Shown here: piece by piece, positions 1 to 4,773 of the stretch
Layout of the letters: every line of letters begins with the position of its first letter
Numbering within the stretch: position 1 is the stretch's first letter
Assembly (NCBI GenBank): GCA_028707415.1
Contig: JAQWBC010000096.1
Location: 1 to 5,015, forward strand
Direction: 5' to 3'
DNA: 5,015 bases
Source: Candidatus Izemoplasmatales bacterium
GTDB lineage: Bacteria > Bacillota_I > Bacilli_A > Izemoplasmatales > Hujiaoplasmataceae
Position numbers and translations under genes: made by a program
The notes under the pieces: model-generated
What the model saw: the letters and a program-made list of their open reading frames with translations, nothing else
What the model was told of the DNA's origin: nothing
Database searches by the model: none

Positions 1-584
1 ATGGGCAAACGGTTAAACGTCTCATGGAAAAAAAAGCAATCACAAGGTTCGTCGAATCGCTTGATGCCAATGAAGAGCAATATGCAGTAATAGCATTGGG
101 GGGGAACGACGCCGATTACGATTGGATAGAAGTCGGAAAAACGCCTTCCATCATCCATCCGCAAAAAACACCAATCGCTGAATTTACTCAACTATATTCG
201 GAGATGATTCGAACACTACAAAGTCACGGTGTTCATGTGATTGTCTTAACAATTTTCCCAATTGAACCAAAACGATTTTTTAAAAACGTCATTTCCCAAA
301 TGACAGATTCTCAAGCGGTTATGGAATTTATGAACGGCGATATCGATAATATCAGCAGACGTCAAGAAGGATACAATATTGCCGTAATCAAATGCGCATA
401 TGAAAACCATTGTAAAATCATCGATATTCGCAGTAAAATCTTGTTTGAGCGCGATTATCACCAATATATTTGCAATGATGGAATTCATCCAAATGCAGCC
501 GGGTATCAATTGCTGGCTAACATCATCATTGATGAGATCAATCAATCCGATGATTTTATTGAATGGGTTAATGCAAAAGAATAA
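1..584 (+). CDS. SGNH/GDSL-type hydrolase, 3' part (5' end outside window)
   Basis: Probable esterase/lipase-type hydrolase of the SGNH superfamily; the substrate cannot be told. The reading frame is open from the first complete codon at base 3, ahead of the ATG at 24. The residues before that ATG (GQTVKRL) look like the family's block II glycine region. Counting from the ATG at 24, block III is GGND (residues 26-29, after AVIAL) and block V is DGIHPN (152-157), giving the catalytic Asp152 and His155. The block I GDS serine is not in the window, so a protein started at the ATG at 24 would lack its nucleophile. That ATG also has no convincing Shine-Dalgarno site. I therefore treat the gene as running in from the left. 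The C-terminal alpha/beta pattern (KIIDIRS, then YQLLANIIIDEI after the His) fits the family. It ends just before a bidirectional terminator shared with the convergent membrane protein gene. No signal peptide can be judged. Confidence 0.85.
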   Translation, partial: GQTVKRLMEKKAITRFVESLDANEEQYAVIALGGNDADYDWIEVGKTPSIIHPQKTPIAEFTQLYSEMIRTLQSHGVHVIVLTIFPIEPKRFFKNVISQMTDSQAVMEFMNGDIDNISRRQEGYNIAVIKCAYENHCKIIDIRSKILFERDYHQYICNDGIHPNAAGYQLLANIIIDEINQSDDFIEWVNAKE

Positions 585-587
585 AAT

Positions 588-632
588 AAAAACTGTATTA
601 TCATGGGAATAACCCCTTGAAATACAGTTTTT
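588..632. terminator. Bidirectional intrinsic terminator between convergent genes
   Basis: A 12-bp perfect stem (588-599 AAAAACTGTATT with 621-632 AATACAGTTTTT) closes a 21-base loop. The loop can add a small inner stem (TCA/TGA, then GGG 605-607 with CCC 614-616). The stem runs into a T-tract on the plus strand, and its mirror A-tract gives a T-tract on the minus strand. It lies just after the hydrolase stop and just before the stop of the minus-strand membrane protein gene, so it can end both transcripts. Confidence 0.85.
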
Positions 633-642
633 TATTAATGAT

Positions 643-1158
643 TTATTCGTTTGGTTGGGATACGGGAGGAACAACGGTTTCGGAAATGAAGTACTTGCTT
701 ATCAAAGAAAGCATCATTTTCTCACCAAAAATAAAGAACCAAGTTAAGCCAATTAAAAATAATTGAAGGAATAAACCGAGTCCTACAACAACGGTTGTTG
801 CTAACTGCTGTGAAGCTTGTTCAACCGAAGTAAAATATAAAATTAAACCCCAAAGAAAGTAGACTGAGATGTCGATAGCTTCGATAAGCAAGCATATCCG
901 CGTAAGTTTTGGATTTTTCACTAATAAAAAGTAAATGGACGCAATCATTAAAACAAACATTAACAAAATAAAAATGAGTGTTCCCGGAAATTCATACGCT
1001 CCCACGGGATTAGTCGAAGTTGTAAAATCGACAATGAAGAAAGGGATAAAAATGTTGATGAAGAAAACAAAAGCAACTCCTATACGCAAGCAAGTAAGTA
1101 AGAAAAGTGACTTCTCCTTGGCCATCAAGTCCTTGAACGCATTCAACAATTTGTTCAT
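643..1158 (-). CDS. Four-helix integral membrane protein, unknown function
   Basis: Predicted 171-residue membrane protein that I do not recognise. Four hydrophobic segments are visible, near residues 19-44, 58-80, 88-110 and 118-144. Charges follow the positive-inside rule: the basic N-terminus (KDLMAKEK) and the loop KNPKLTR lie inside, while the loops DFTTSTNPVGAYEFP and TSVEQASQQ lie outside. That places both ends in the cytoplasm. The C-terminal tail ends in a Pro-rich stretch (VVPPVSQPNE). There is no signal peptide separate from the first helix and no catalytic motif I can identify. The start is well supported: AGGGGG (complement of 1166-1171) lies 7 bases upstream of the ATG, and a near-consensus promoter sits further upstream. 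It is transcribed alone, divergent from the GrpB-family gene and convergent with the hydrolase gene. It could be a small membrane-stress or transport-accessory protein, but nothing in the sequence decides this. Confidence 0.85.
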   Translation of the reverse strand: MNKLLNAFKDLMAKEKSLFLLTCLRIGVAFVFFINIFIPFFIVDFTTSTNPVGAYEFPGTLIFILLMFVLMIASIYFLLVKNPKLTRICLLIEAIDISVYFLWGLILYFTSVEQASQQLATTVVVGLGLFLQLFLIGLTWFFIFGEKMMLSLISKYFISETVVPPVSQPNE

Positions 1159-1190
1159 AATGTTTCCCCCTATTATGACTTCTTAAATGC

Positions 1191-1219
1191 ATAATATCAT
1201 GCCATTTATAGTGTGTCAA
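1191..1219 (-). promoter_or_regulatory. Sigma-A type promoter of the membrane protein gene
   Basis: Read on the minus strand, the -35 is a perfect TTGACA (complement of 1214-1219), the spacer is 17 bp, and the -10 is TATTAT (complement of 1191-1196) preceded by TGA, an extended -10. The start codon lies about 30 bases further on, with AGGGGG between. This is the best promoter in the window by consensus. Confidence 0.85.
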
Positions 1220-1329
1220 GGCAACAAATGGTCGTTTTTACTGAGAAAAGAAATTTTGTTTACAATTTGGAGAAATGATAACAAAGAAGATAATTATTGA
1301 CACTTTGAGAAGACTTAATAAAAACTTCA

Positions 1330-1358
1330 TTGTGATTGATGCAAAAAGATGATAAAAT
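1330..1358 (+). promoter_or_regulatory. Promoter of the GrpB-family gene
   Basis: TTGTGA (1330-1335), a 17-bp spacer and TAAAAT (1353-1358) with an extended TGA just before it. A start near base 1365 would give a leader of about 55 bases. The decamer GATAAAATTG at 1351-1360, which covers the -10, recurs at 1375-1384, 24 bases downstream. The second copy could be an operator half or just AT-rich chance. Confidence 0.6.
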
Positions 1359-1404
1359 TGGAACTATCAAAACAGATAAAATTGAAGAAATCTTGTTTAA
1401 GATT

Positions 1405-1411
1405 AAGGGGG
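1405..1411 (+). promoter_or_regulatory. Shine-Dalgarno site that fixes a TTG start
   Basis: AAGGGGG at 1405-1411 lies 7 bases before the TTG at 1419. The next in-frame ATG, at 1440, has no comparable site. The same AGGGGGAAA pattern precedes the divergent membrane protein gene, which suggests a genome-wide preference. Confidence 0.75.
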
Positions 1412-1418
1412 AAATAAG

Positions 1419-2003
1419 TTGGGAAAGCCATTATCAAAAATGACATTAACGGAATTATGGGAATTATTTCCCATTGTCATCGTCGATTACGACCCTGTTT
1501 GGGCGGATTGGTATAAACAAGAGGAAATATCGATTTCTAAGGCTTTAGTCCTCAAGATAATTCGGAGAATAAATCATATCGGTAGTACATCGGTTCCCAA
1601 TCTTTCCGCTAAACCAACGGTGGATATATTGTTAGAAATCACTCAAGACGTTGATCCACAACCGATTATCAAACAACTTCACGAACTTGGTTGGAGTGTG
1701 GATAAAAAACGGACACTTGATAGCCCCGATTTAATCATGTTAAAAAAAGGCTATACACCTCTTGGATACGCTGATAAAGTATTTCATCTCCATATTCGAT
1801 ATTATGGCGATTGGGACGAGTTGTATTTCCGCGATTATCTAAGGAATCATTCGGATGTTGCTTTAGAATATGCAAAACTCAAAAAAACATTAAGAAGTCG
1901 TTTTGAGCATGATCGTGATGGTTATACCGAAGGCAAAACTGATTTCATTAAGCAGCACACATACTTCGGTAGACAACAATTTCCCAAACGTTATCAACCA
2001 TAA
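1419..2003 (+). CDS. GrpB/UPF0157 family protein (nucleotidyltransferase-like fold)
   Basis: A 194-residue member of the GrpB (UPF0157) family, related by fold to nucleotidyltransferases; the substrate of most members is unknown. Family motifs are clear: YDPVWADWYKQEE near residues 24-36, HIGSTSVPNLSAKPTVDI at 53-70 (the GS...D-x-D-like active-site region), HLHIR at 123-127, and the C-terminal Y-x-x-x-K-x-x-FI motif at 169-177. The length matches full-length family members. The start is TTG, supported by AAGGGGG 7 bases upstream; the first internal ATG would remove only seven residues. It appears to be a single-gene unit with a promoter at 1330-1358 and a terminator just after the stop. The protein is probably cytoplasmic, with no signal or membrane segment. 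The name GrpB should not be read as a link to the chaperone GrpE. Family assignment is firm, function is not. Confidence 0.92.
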   Translation: MGKPLSKMTLTELWELFPIVIVDYDPVWADWYKQEEISISKALVLKIIRRINHIGSTSVPNLSAKPTVDILLEITQDVDPQPIIKQLHELGWSVDKKRTLDSPDLIMLKKGYTPLGYADKVFHLHIRYYGDWDELYFRDYLRNHSDVALEYAKLKKTLRSRFEHDRDGYTEGKTDFIKQHTYFGRQQFPKRYQP

Positions 2004-2013
2004 CATTTACTAT

Positions 2014-2048
2014 AAGCCTGACGAGATAAATCATTCGAAAGGCTTTTT
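2014..2048 (+). terminator. Intrinsic terminator after the GrpB-family gene
   Basis: AAGCCT (2014-2019) pairs with AGGCTT (2040-2045). An inner CGA/TCG stem (2022-2024 with 2035-2037) is separated from it by a small internal loop, and five Ts run through 2048. The stem is short but well placed, 11 bases after the stop. A 13-base TA dinucleotide run follows (2048-2060). Confidence 0.6.
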
Positions 2049-2068
2049 ATATATATATATGTCATATA

Positions 2069-2119
2069 TGTTCATCATTCAGACAATTTATTTATAAATG
2101 AACACATGTTTATTGTTCA
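2069..2119. repeat. Three TGTTCA-type half-sites upstream of the SDR promoter
   Basis: TGTTCAT (2069-2075), ATGAACA (2098-2104) and TGTTCA (2114-2119) form two overlapping inverted repeats that share the middle arm. Half-site centres are about 30 and 15 bases apart. They lie just upstream of the -35 at 2126, where an activator or repressor could bind. The middle arm also abuts the 10-bp palindrome ATTTATAAAT (2090-2099). Chance is possible in DNA this AT-rich. Confidence 0.4.
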
Positions 2120-2125
2120 ACCATA

Positions 2126-2154
2126 TTGACTCACGATTTAAGTGTCGTTACAAT
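2126..2154 (+). promoter_or_regulatory. Promoter of the SDR gene
   Basis: TTGACT (2126-2131), a 17-bp spacer and TACAAT (2149-2154), each one base from consensus. A start near 2161 gives a leader of about 38 bases with a good Shine-Dalgarno site. The -10 element lies inside the inverted repeat at 2149-2163. Confidence 0.75.
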
Positions 2155-2163
2155 TAAATTGTA
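2149..2163. promoter_or_regulatory. Perfect inverted repeat over the -10: candidate OhrR/MarR-type operator
   Basis: TACAATT (2149-2155), A, AATTGTA (2157-2163): two perfect 7-base arms around one base, covering the -10 and the expected transcription start. As I recall, the OhrR operator in Bacillus has essentially this TACAATT/AATTGTA inverted repeat; this comes from memory and has not been searched. The position suits a repressor that blocks RNA polymerase. No regulator gene lies in the window, so the factor would act in trans. Confidence 0.6.
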
Positions 2164-2198
2164 CTAATATTTAAATAAAATCGAGTGAGGTAAAGAAT

Positions 2199-3062
2199 AT
2201 GACAGAATTACTATATAAAACCGTTTTGATTACCGGAGCGACTTCGGGAATTGGGCTTGCTACCGCAAAACAGCTACTTCGGGAAGGATATTCCGTAATT
2301 GGTGTTGGCAGCCTTCCGGAACGATGTGAAGCAGCAAAACAGACAATTTTAGCCGAGATGCCTGATGCCGACATCACCTTCTTTTCCGCAAATCTCTCTG
2401 TCTTAAAAGAAGTGAGTGATTTAGGAAAACGAATTGGTGATTACTTAAAAACCGAGAAACAAGGAAAACTATATTGTTTAATTAATAATGCTGGCGGCGT
2501 CAGGACGAAATACCAAACCACACCCGAAGGTTTCGAATATACGTTTGCGCTTAATCACTTGTCGGGATTTTTGTTGTCTTACTTAATGGTTCCATACTTA
2601 ATGAAAGGAATCATTATATTTACTAGTAGCTATGCTCATTATCACACAAAAATTCATTGGCATGATATAATGTATCAAAAATGGTACTTTGTGTTACCAG
2701 CATATAAACAATCAAAATTGGCTAATGTAATGACCGCGAAAACGTTTAATGACAAATTAGCCAACTTGGGAATTCGGTCGTTCGCAGTTGACCCCGGGCT
2801 TGTAAGAACAACGATTGGAGAGAAAGGCATGAAAGGCATTGCTCTTTGGGCATGGCTTTTACGAAAAAGAAGTGGCACATCAGCGGATGTGCCGGCAAAA
2901 ACATATCTATTCTTATGTAAAAACTCCCAAATTGAGGGACTATACTTTAAAAACAGTAAAGCTGTAAACTATAATCACCAAGTCGATAATAATGATCAGA
3001 CAGAACGGCTTTTCGCATTAAGCGAGAAAATGTGTAACATTTCATTTGATATATACAAATAA
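2199..3062 (+). CDS. Short-chain dehydrogenase/reductase (SDR), retinol-dehydrogenase-like
   Basis: NAD(P)-dependent oxidoreductase of 287 residues with a Rossmann fold, probably cytoplasmic; the substrate is unknown. Visible motifs in order: TGATSGIG at 12-19 (cofactor loop), NNAG at 96-99, Asn119 in FALNHLSGF, the catalytic Ser in TSS (142-144), YKQSK at 169-173 (catalytic Tyr169 and Lys173), and PG with LVRTT from 199. The long C-terminal part (ADVPAKTYLFL, then GLYFKNSK) resembles the retinol dehydrogenase/WWOX-like branch. Two oddities: the usual Asp of the DLS adenine-binding motif is Asn (NLS, 65-67), and the Arg that often follows beta-2 in NADP-users is absent (GVGSLPER). Cofactor preference is therefore open. 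The start is supported by GTGAGGT (2186-2191 region), 7 bases upstream of the ATG. It is transcribed alone from the promoter at 2126-2154, probably under repressor control; a role in oxidative or electrophile stress would fit an OhrR-like operator but is inference. Confidence 0.92.
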   Translation: MTELLYKTVLITGATSGIGLATAKQLLREGYSVIGVGSLPERCEAAKQTILAEMPDADITFFSANLSVLKEVSDLGKRIGDYLKTEKQGKLYCLINNAGGVRTKYQTTPEGFEYTFALNHLSGFLLSYLMVPYLMKGIIIFTSSYAHYHTKIHWHDIMYQKWYFVLPAYKQSKLANVMTAKTFNDKLANLGIRSFAVDPGLVRTTIGEKGMKGIALWAWLLRKRSGTSADVPAKTYLFLCKNSQIEGLYFKNSKAVNYNHQVDNNDQTERLFALSEKMCNISFDIYK

Positions 3063-3069
3063 GTCATAA

Positions 3070-3088
3070 ATTAGTATATAGTACTAAT
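3070..3088. repeat. Inverted repeat ATTAGTA/TACTAAT between the SDR and rsmH genes
   Basis: Perfect 7-bp arms (3070-3076 and 3082-3088) around TATAG, 8 bases after the SDR stop. No T-tract follows (AAACGAG instead), so it is not a normal intrinsic terminator. It could be an operator, an mRNA 3'-end stem or chance. GTACTAATA (3081-3089) also occurs at 2161-2169 in the SDR leader. Confidence 0.4.
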
Positions 3089-3149
3089 AAACGAGATAAA
3101 AACTGATGTTTAATGATAAAAATGGGTATTAGGTGTTGATGATCATAGG

Positions 3150-3178
3150 TTGCAGAAGATTGTTGTCTTTAATTTATA
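3150..3178 (+). promoter_or_regulatory. Probable rsmH promoter
   Basis: TTGCAG (3150-3155), a 17-bp spacer and TTTATA (3173-3178); TATAAA at 3175-3180 is an alternative -10 with a 19-bp spacer. The expected leader is about 30 bases and contains AAGGCGGT (3198-3205), about 9 bases from the ATG. The match is moderate, but the position is right for a stand-alone gene. Confidence 0.5.
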
Positions 3179-3214
3179 AACATGTAGATTGGATAAAAAG
3201 GCGGTAGATACATC

Positions 3215-4264
3215 ATGGAAAACCCAGAACAAATACATCAAAGACGAATCCGTTATCGCGGGACACATCCCGCATCTTTTGAAGCCAAGTATAAAGAACA
3301 GCAACCGGATAAATATCCCGAGACTATCGAAAAAGTCATGAAAAAAGGGGATACTCCCGCGGGGATGCATCGTTCCATTTGTGTGAAAGAAATCCTGGAA
3401 ATATTACAAATCAAGCCCGGACAAACCGGATTGGACGCAACTTTAGGATATGGAGGCCACACAATTGAGATGCTTAAGTGTCTGGATCAAAAAGGACATT
3501 TGTATGCTATCGATACCGACCCAATTGAATTGCCACATACTCAGGAGCGTTTAGCTAAATTGGGATATGACGCAAAGATTTTGACGACTCAGAACATGAA
3601 CTTTTCCGATATTGATCAACTGGTTGCCAAGTCGGGTCTCTTTGATTTTGTCTTAGCGGATTTGGGTGTTTCTTCGATGCAAATTGACAACCCAAAACGC
3701 GGGTTTTCATATAAGACCGATGGACCTTTGGATTTACGGATGAATCCGGAAATGGGGATGCCGGCCAGTTATCGGTTAAAAGCTATGTCGCAAGCAGAGA
3801 TTGAAGGCATGTTAATTGAAAATGCCGATGAACCACATGCAAAAGAAATCGCCAAAGCGATTATTTTGGAGTATCAAAAAGGCAACAGTATTTCGACGAC
3901 ATCACAACTGCAAAAAATCATAGTTGAAGCGCTTAAGTTCATTCCCCCGGCAATTAGAGACGAGGAAACCAAAAAAGCTTGTCAGCGGTCATTCCAAGCG
4001 TTACGGATAGATGTAAACCATGAGTTGGACGCTTTGTATACTTTTTTGGAAAAACTTCCAAAGGTACTTGCTAAAGGTGGACGGATAGCCATTCTTTCTT
4101 TCCACTCCGGGGAGGATCGGCTTGTGAAAAAAGCGTTTAAGTACTATCATAAAGAGGGTATCTACCAAGAAATAGCTATGGATTTGATTAGACCATCATT
4201 GGAAGAACAAAACTCTAATAGCCGGGCTCGATCCGCTAAATTACGATGGGCTATTAAGGCATAA
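3215..4264 (+). CDS. rsmH: 16S rRNA (cytosine1402-N4)-methyltransferase RsmH, long form
   Basis: S-adenosylmethionine-dependent enzyme (older name MraW) that methylates N4 of C1402 in the 16S rRNA P-site region. Family motifs are all present: HRSICVKEIL at 52-61, the SAM-binding loop DATLGYGGHT at 74-83, AIDTDP at 98-103, DLGVSSMQID at 149-158, RGFSYKTDGPLDLRM at 162-176, FQALRIDVNHEL at 260-271, SFHSGEDR at 295-302 and RARSAKLRWAIKA at the C-terminus. It has 349 residues because of an N-terminal extension of about 50 residues (RYRGTHPASFEAKYKE, then KGDTPAGMHR) before the usual core. Together with HSGEDR in place of the common HSLEDR, this suggests the long variant listed as RsmH 2 in some Firmicutes genomes (from memory). 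It stands alone, without mraZ, ftsL or ftsI, which also fits a second or relocated copy. The ATG follows AAGGCGGT. A strong hairpin terminator lies about 107 bases after the stop. Confidence 0.93.
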   Translation: MENPEQIHQRRIRYRGTHPASFEAKYKEQQPDKYPETIEKVMKKGDTPAGMHRSICVKEILEILQIKPGQTGLDATLGYGGHTIEMLKCLDQKGHLYAIDTDPIELPHTQERLAKLGYDAKILTTQNMNFSDIDQLVAKSGLFDFVLADLGVSSMQIDNPKRGFSYKTDGPLDLRMNPEMGMPASYRLKAMSQAEIEGMLIENADEPHAKEIAKAIILEYQKGNSISTTSQLQKIIVEALKFIPPAIRDEETKKACQRSFQALRIDVNHELDALYTFLEKLPKVLAKGGRIAILSFHSGEDRLVKKAFKYYHKEGIYQEIAMDLIRPSLEEQNSNSRARSAKLRWAIKA

Positions 4265-4267
4265 CAT

Positions 4268-4435
4268 TCAATCTTTTTTAAGGCGTGCACTTACTCGGCT
4301 GAAAAATTCTTTTTTAAACATCATGCTATATTTACGTGAGTCAATCATAGTCCATTTATATAGTATTCCTGCCAGAGCAAAAAATGCTTTGGCTTTTTTG
4401 TGTGCCTTTAACAACTTGTCTGGTAATAAAGCCAT
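4268..4435 (-). CDS. Candidate small basic protein, 55 residues, unknown
   Basis: A 55-codon ORF converging on rsmH, with only 3 bases between the two stop codons. It begins MALLPDKLLKAHKKAKAFF and ends EFFSRVSARLKKD. It is rich in Lys, Ala, Phe and Met, with a mildly hydrophobic stretch AFFALAGILYKW (residues 17-28). The composition looks more protein-like than random AT-rich DNA. Against it: there is no Shine-Dalgarno site, an in-frame TGA sits right before the ATG, the stop is TGA while the main genes use TAA, and the plus-strand terminator hairpin lies inside it (its AKAFFALA codons form the stem). It could be a real small gene, the tail of a decayed gene, or chance. I recognise no family. 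Confidence 0.3.
   Translation of the reverse strand: MALLPDKLLKAHKKAKAFFALAGILYKWTMIDSRKYSMMFKKEFFSRVSARLKKD
4371..4399 (+). terminator. Strong intrinsic terminator downstream of rsmH
   Basis: GCCAGAGCA (4371-4379), loop AAAAA, TGCTTTGGC (4385-4393): a 9-bp stem with one G-T wobble, followed by six Ts (4394-4399). It is the most compact hairpin plus T-tract in the window. The opposite strand has no T-tract after the stem, so it acts on plus-strand transcription only, giving the rsmH mRNA a 3' untranslated tail of about 130 bases. Confidence 0.75.
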
Positions 4436-4497
4436 TCATTTATAAATAGGTTTAATATGGGAATTTGAATAATATTGCTATAAGGAAAGAGTAATAA

Positions 4498-4590
4498 ATG
4501 GATTTAAAAAACACAAAAAGAAAAAACCATATAGAATGGTTTCTAGATGGTAGATTTTTCTTTTTGCTAATTACCATAATTGACGGCTAA
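4498..4590 (+). CDS. Candidate 30-residue small protein with a good ribosome site
   Basis: ATG at 4498 with AAGGAAAG (4482-4489) 8 bases upstream, ending in TAA at 4590. The peptide has a very basic, hydrophilic N-terminus (MDLKNTKRKNHIEW) and a hydrophobic run, RFFFLLITIIDG, near the C-terminus, a layout seen in small membrane peptides. The coding part contains a 7-bp hairpin (AAACCAT 4524-4530 with ATGGTTT 4536-4542) and a further pair (ATGGTA 4547-4552 with TACCAT 4572-4577). Only a weak promoter candidate is seen upstream (TTGTCT 4416-4421, 17-bp spacer, TTTATA 4439-4444). The ORF is short enough to arise by chance. Confidence 0.3.
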   Translation: MDLKNTKRKNHIEWFLDGRFFFLLITIIDG

Positions 4591-4664
4591 TCCAGTTCTT
4601 TTTATTCATCACTTACGCACAATATTAAACTTTGTTTATGAAAAAAATAAATGTGATAGAAAAG

Positions 4665-4696
4665 TTGCATAATTTTATGCGTAGTTATGATATAAT
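4665..4696 (+). promoter_or_regulatory. Promoter-like site with perfect extended -10, target unclear
   Basis: TGATATAAT (4688-4696) is a perfect extended -10. TTGCAT (4665-4670) is a possible -35, but its 20-bp spacer is too long, so it would rely on the extended -10. The spacer region contains the inverted repeat GCATAA-TT-TTATGC (4667-4680), and the -10 lies in ATGAT-ATA-ATCAT (4687-4699), both operator-like. Downstream on this strand are only tiny ORFs (for example ATG at 4704, six codons); the transcript would run antisense into the minus-strand gene from 4774. Confidence 0.45.
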
Positions 4697-4773
4697 CATA
4701 TAGATGGACAAACGCCCATTTTAGACATGTTTTGGATTTTTGCCGTTGTAAATTTACTTACTTTTAATAATGA

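Larger units (their letters stand above)
4436..4773. other. AT-rich stretch without a large gene
   Basis: No long reading frame with a supported start is seen on either strand, and I see no tRNA-like or riboswitch-like fold. It holds the 30-residue candidate ORF (4498-4590), the palindrome GCATAATTTTATGC (4667-4680), a promoter-like site (4665-4696) and the palindrome GTAAATTTAC (4748-4757). No convincing terminator is visible for the minus-strand gene that ends at 4774. Confidence 0.6.

Noticed and set aside
246..674. 142-codon minus-strand ORF opposite the hydrolase gene
   Set aside because: It lies antisense to a well-supported SGNH domain, runs across the bidirectional terminator, and its translation shows no coherent domain; it is a shadow of the real gene.
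1297..1302. Perfect TTGACA between the divergent genes
   Set aside because: The nearest -10-like sequences (TTAATA, TAATAA) are only 12-13 bp away and nothing fits at 16-18 bp. The TTGTGA/TAAAAT pair downstream is a better promoter.
1275..1352. 25-codon ORF MITKKIIIDTLRRLNKNF...
   Set aside because: GGAG is only 2 bases from the ATG, the ORF overlaps the promoter of the next gene, and it is too short to be convincing.
2048..2070. TA dinucleotide run and CATATATG palindrome
   Set aside because: This is simple low-complexity AT sequence next to a terminator, with no further structure to support a function.
1903..2097. 64-codon plus-strand ORF starting inside the GrpB-family gene
   Set aside because: It starts within the coding region, crosses the terminator hairpin and the TA run, and has no ribosome site.
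2675..2878. 67-codon minus-strand ORF within the SDR gene
   Set aside because: It is antisense to the conserved catalytic region of the SDR and has no independent support.
3143..3462. Two minus-strand ORFs over the rsmH start
   Set aside because: Both are antisense to the RsmH N-terminus and to the rsmH promoter; the plus-strand protein is clearly the real gene.
4704..4724. Six-codon ORF MDKRPF after the extended -10 site
   Set aside because: It could be a leader peptide, but there is no ribosome site, and no plus-strand gene or attenuator hairpin downstream that it could regulate.
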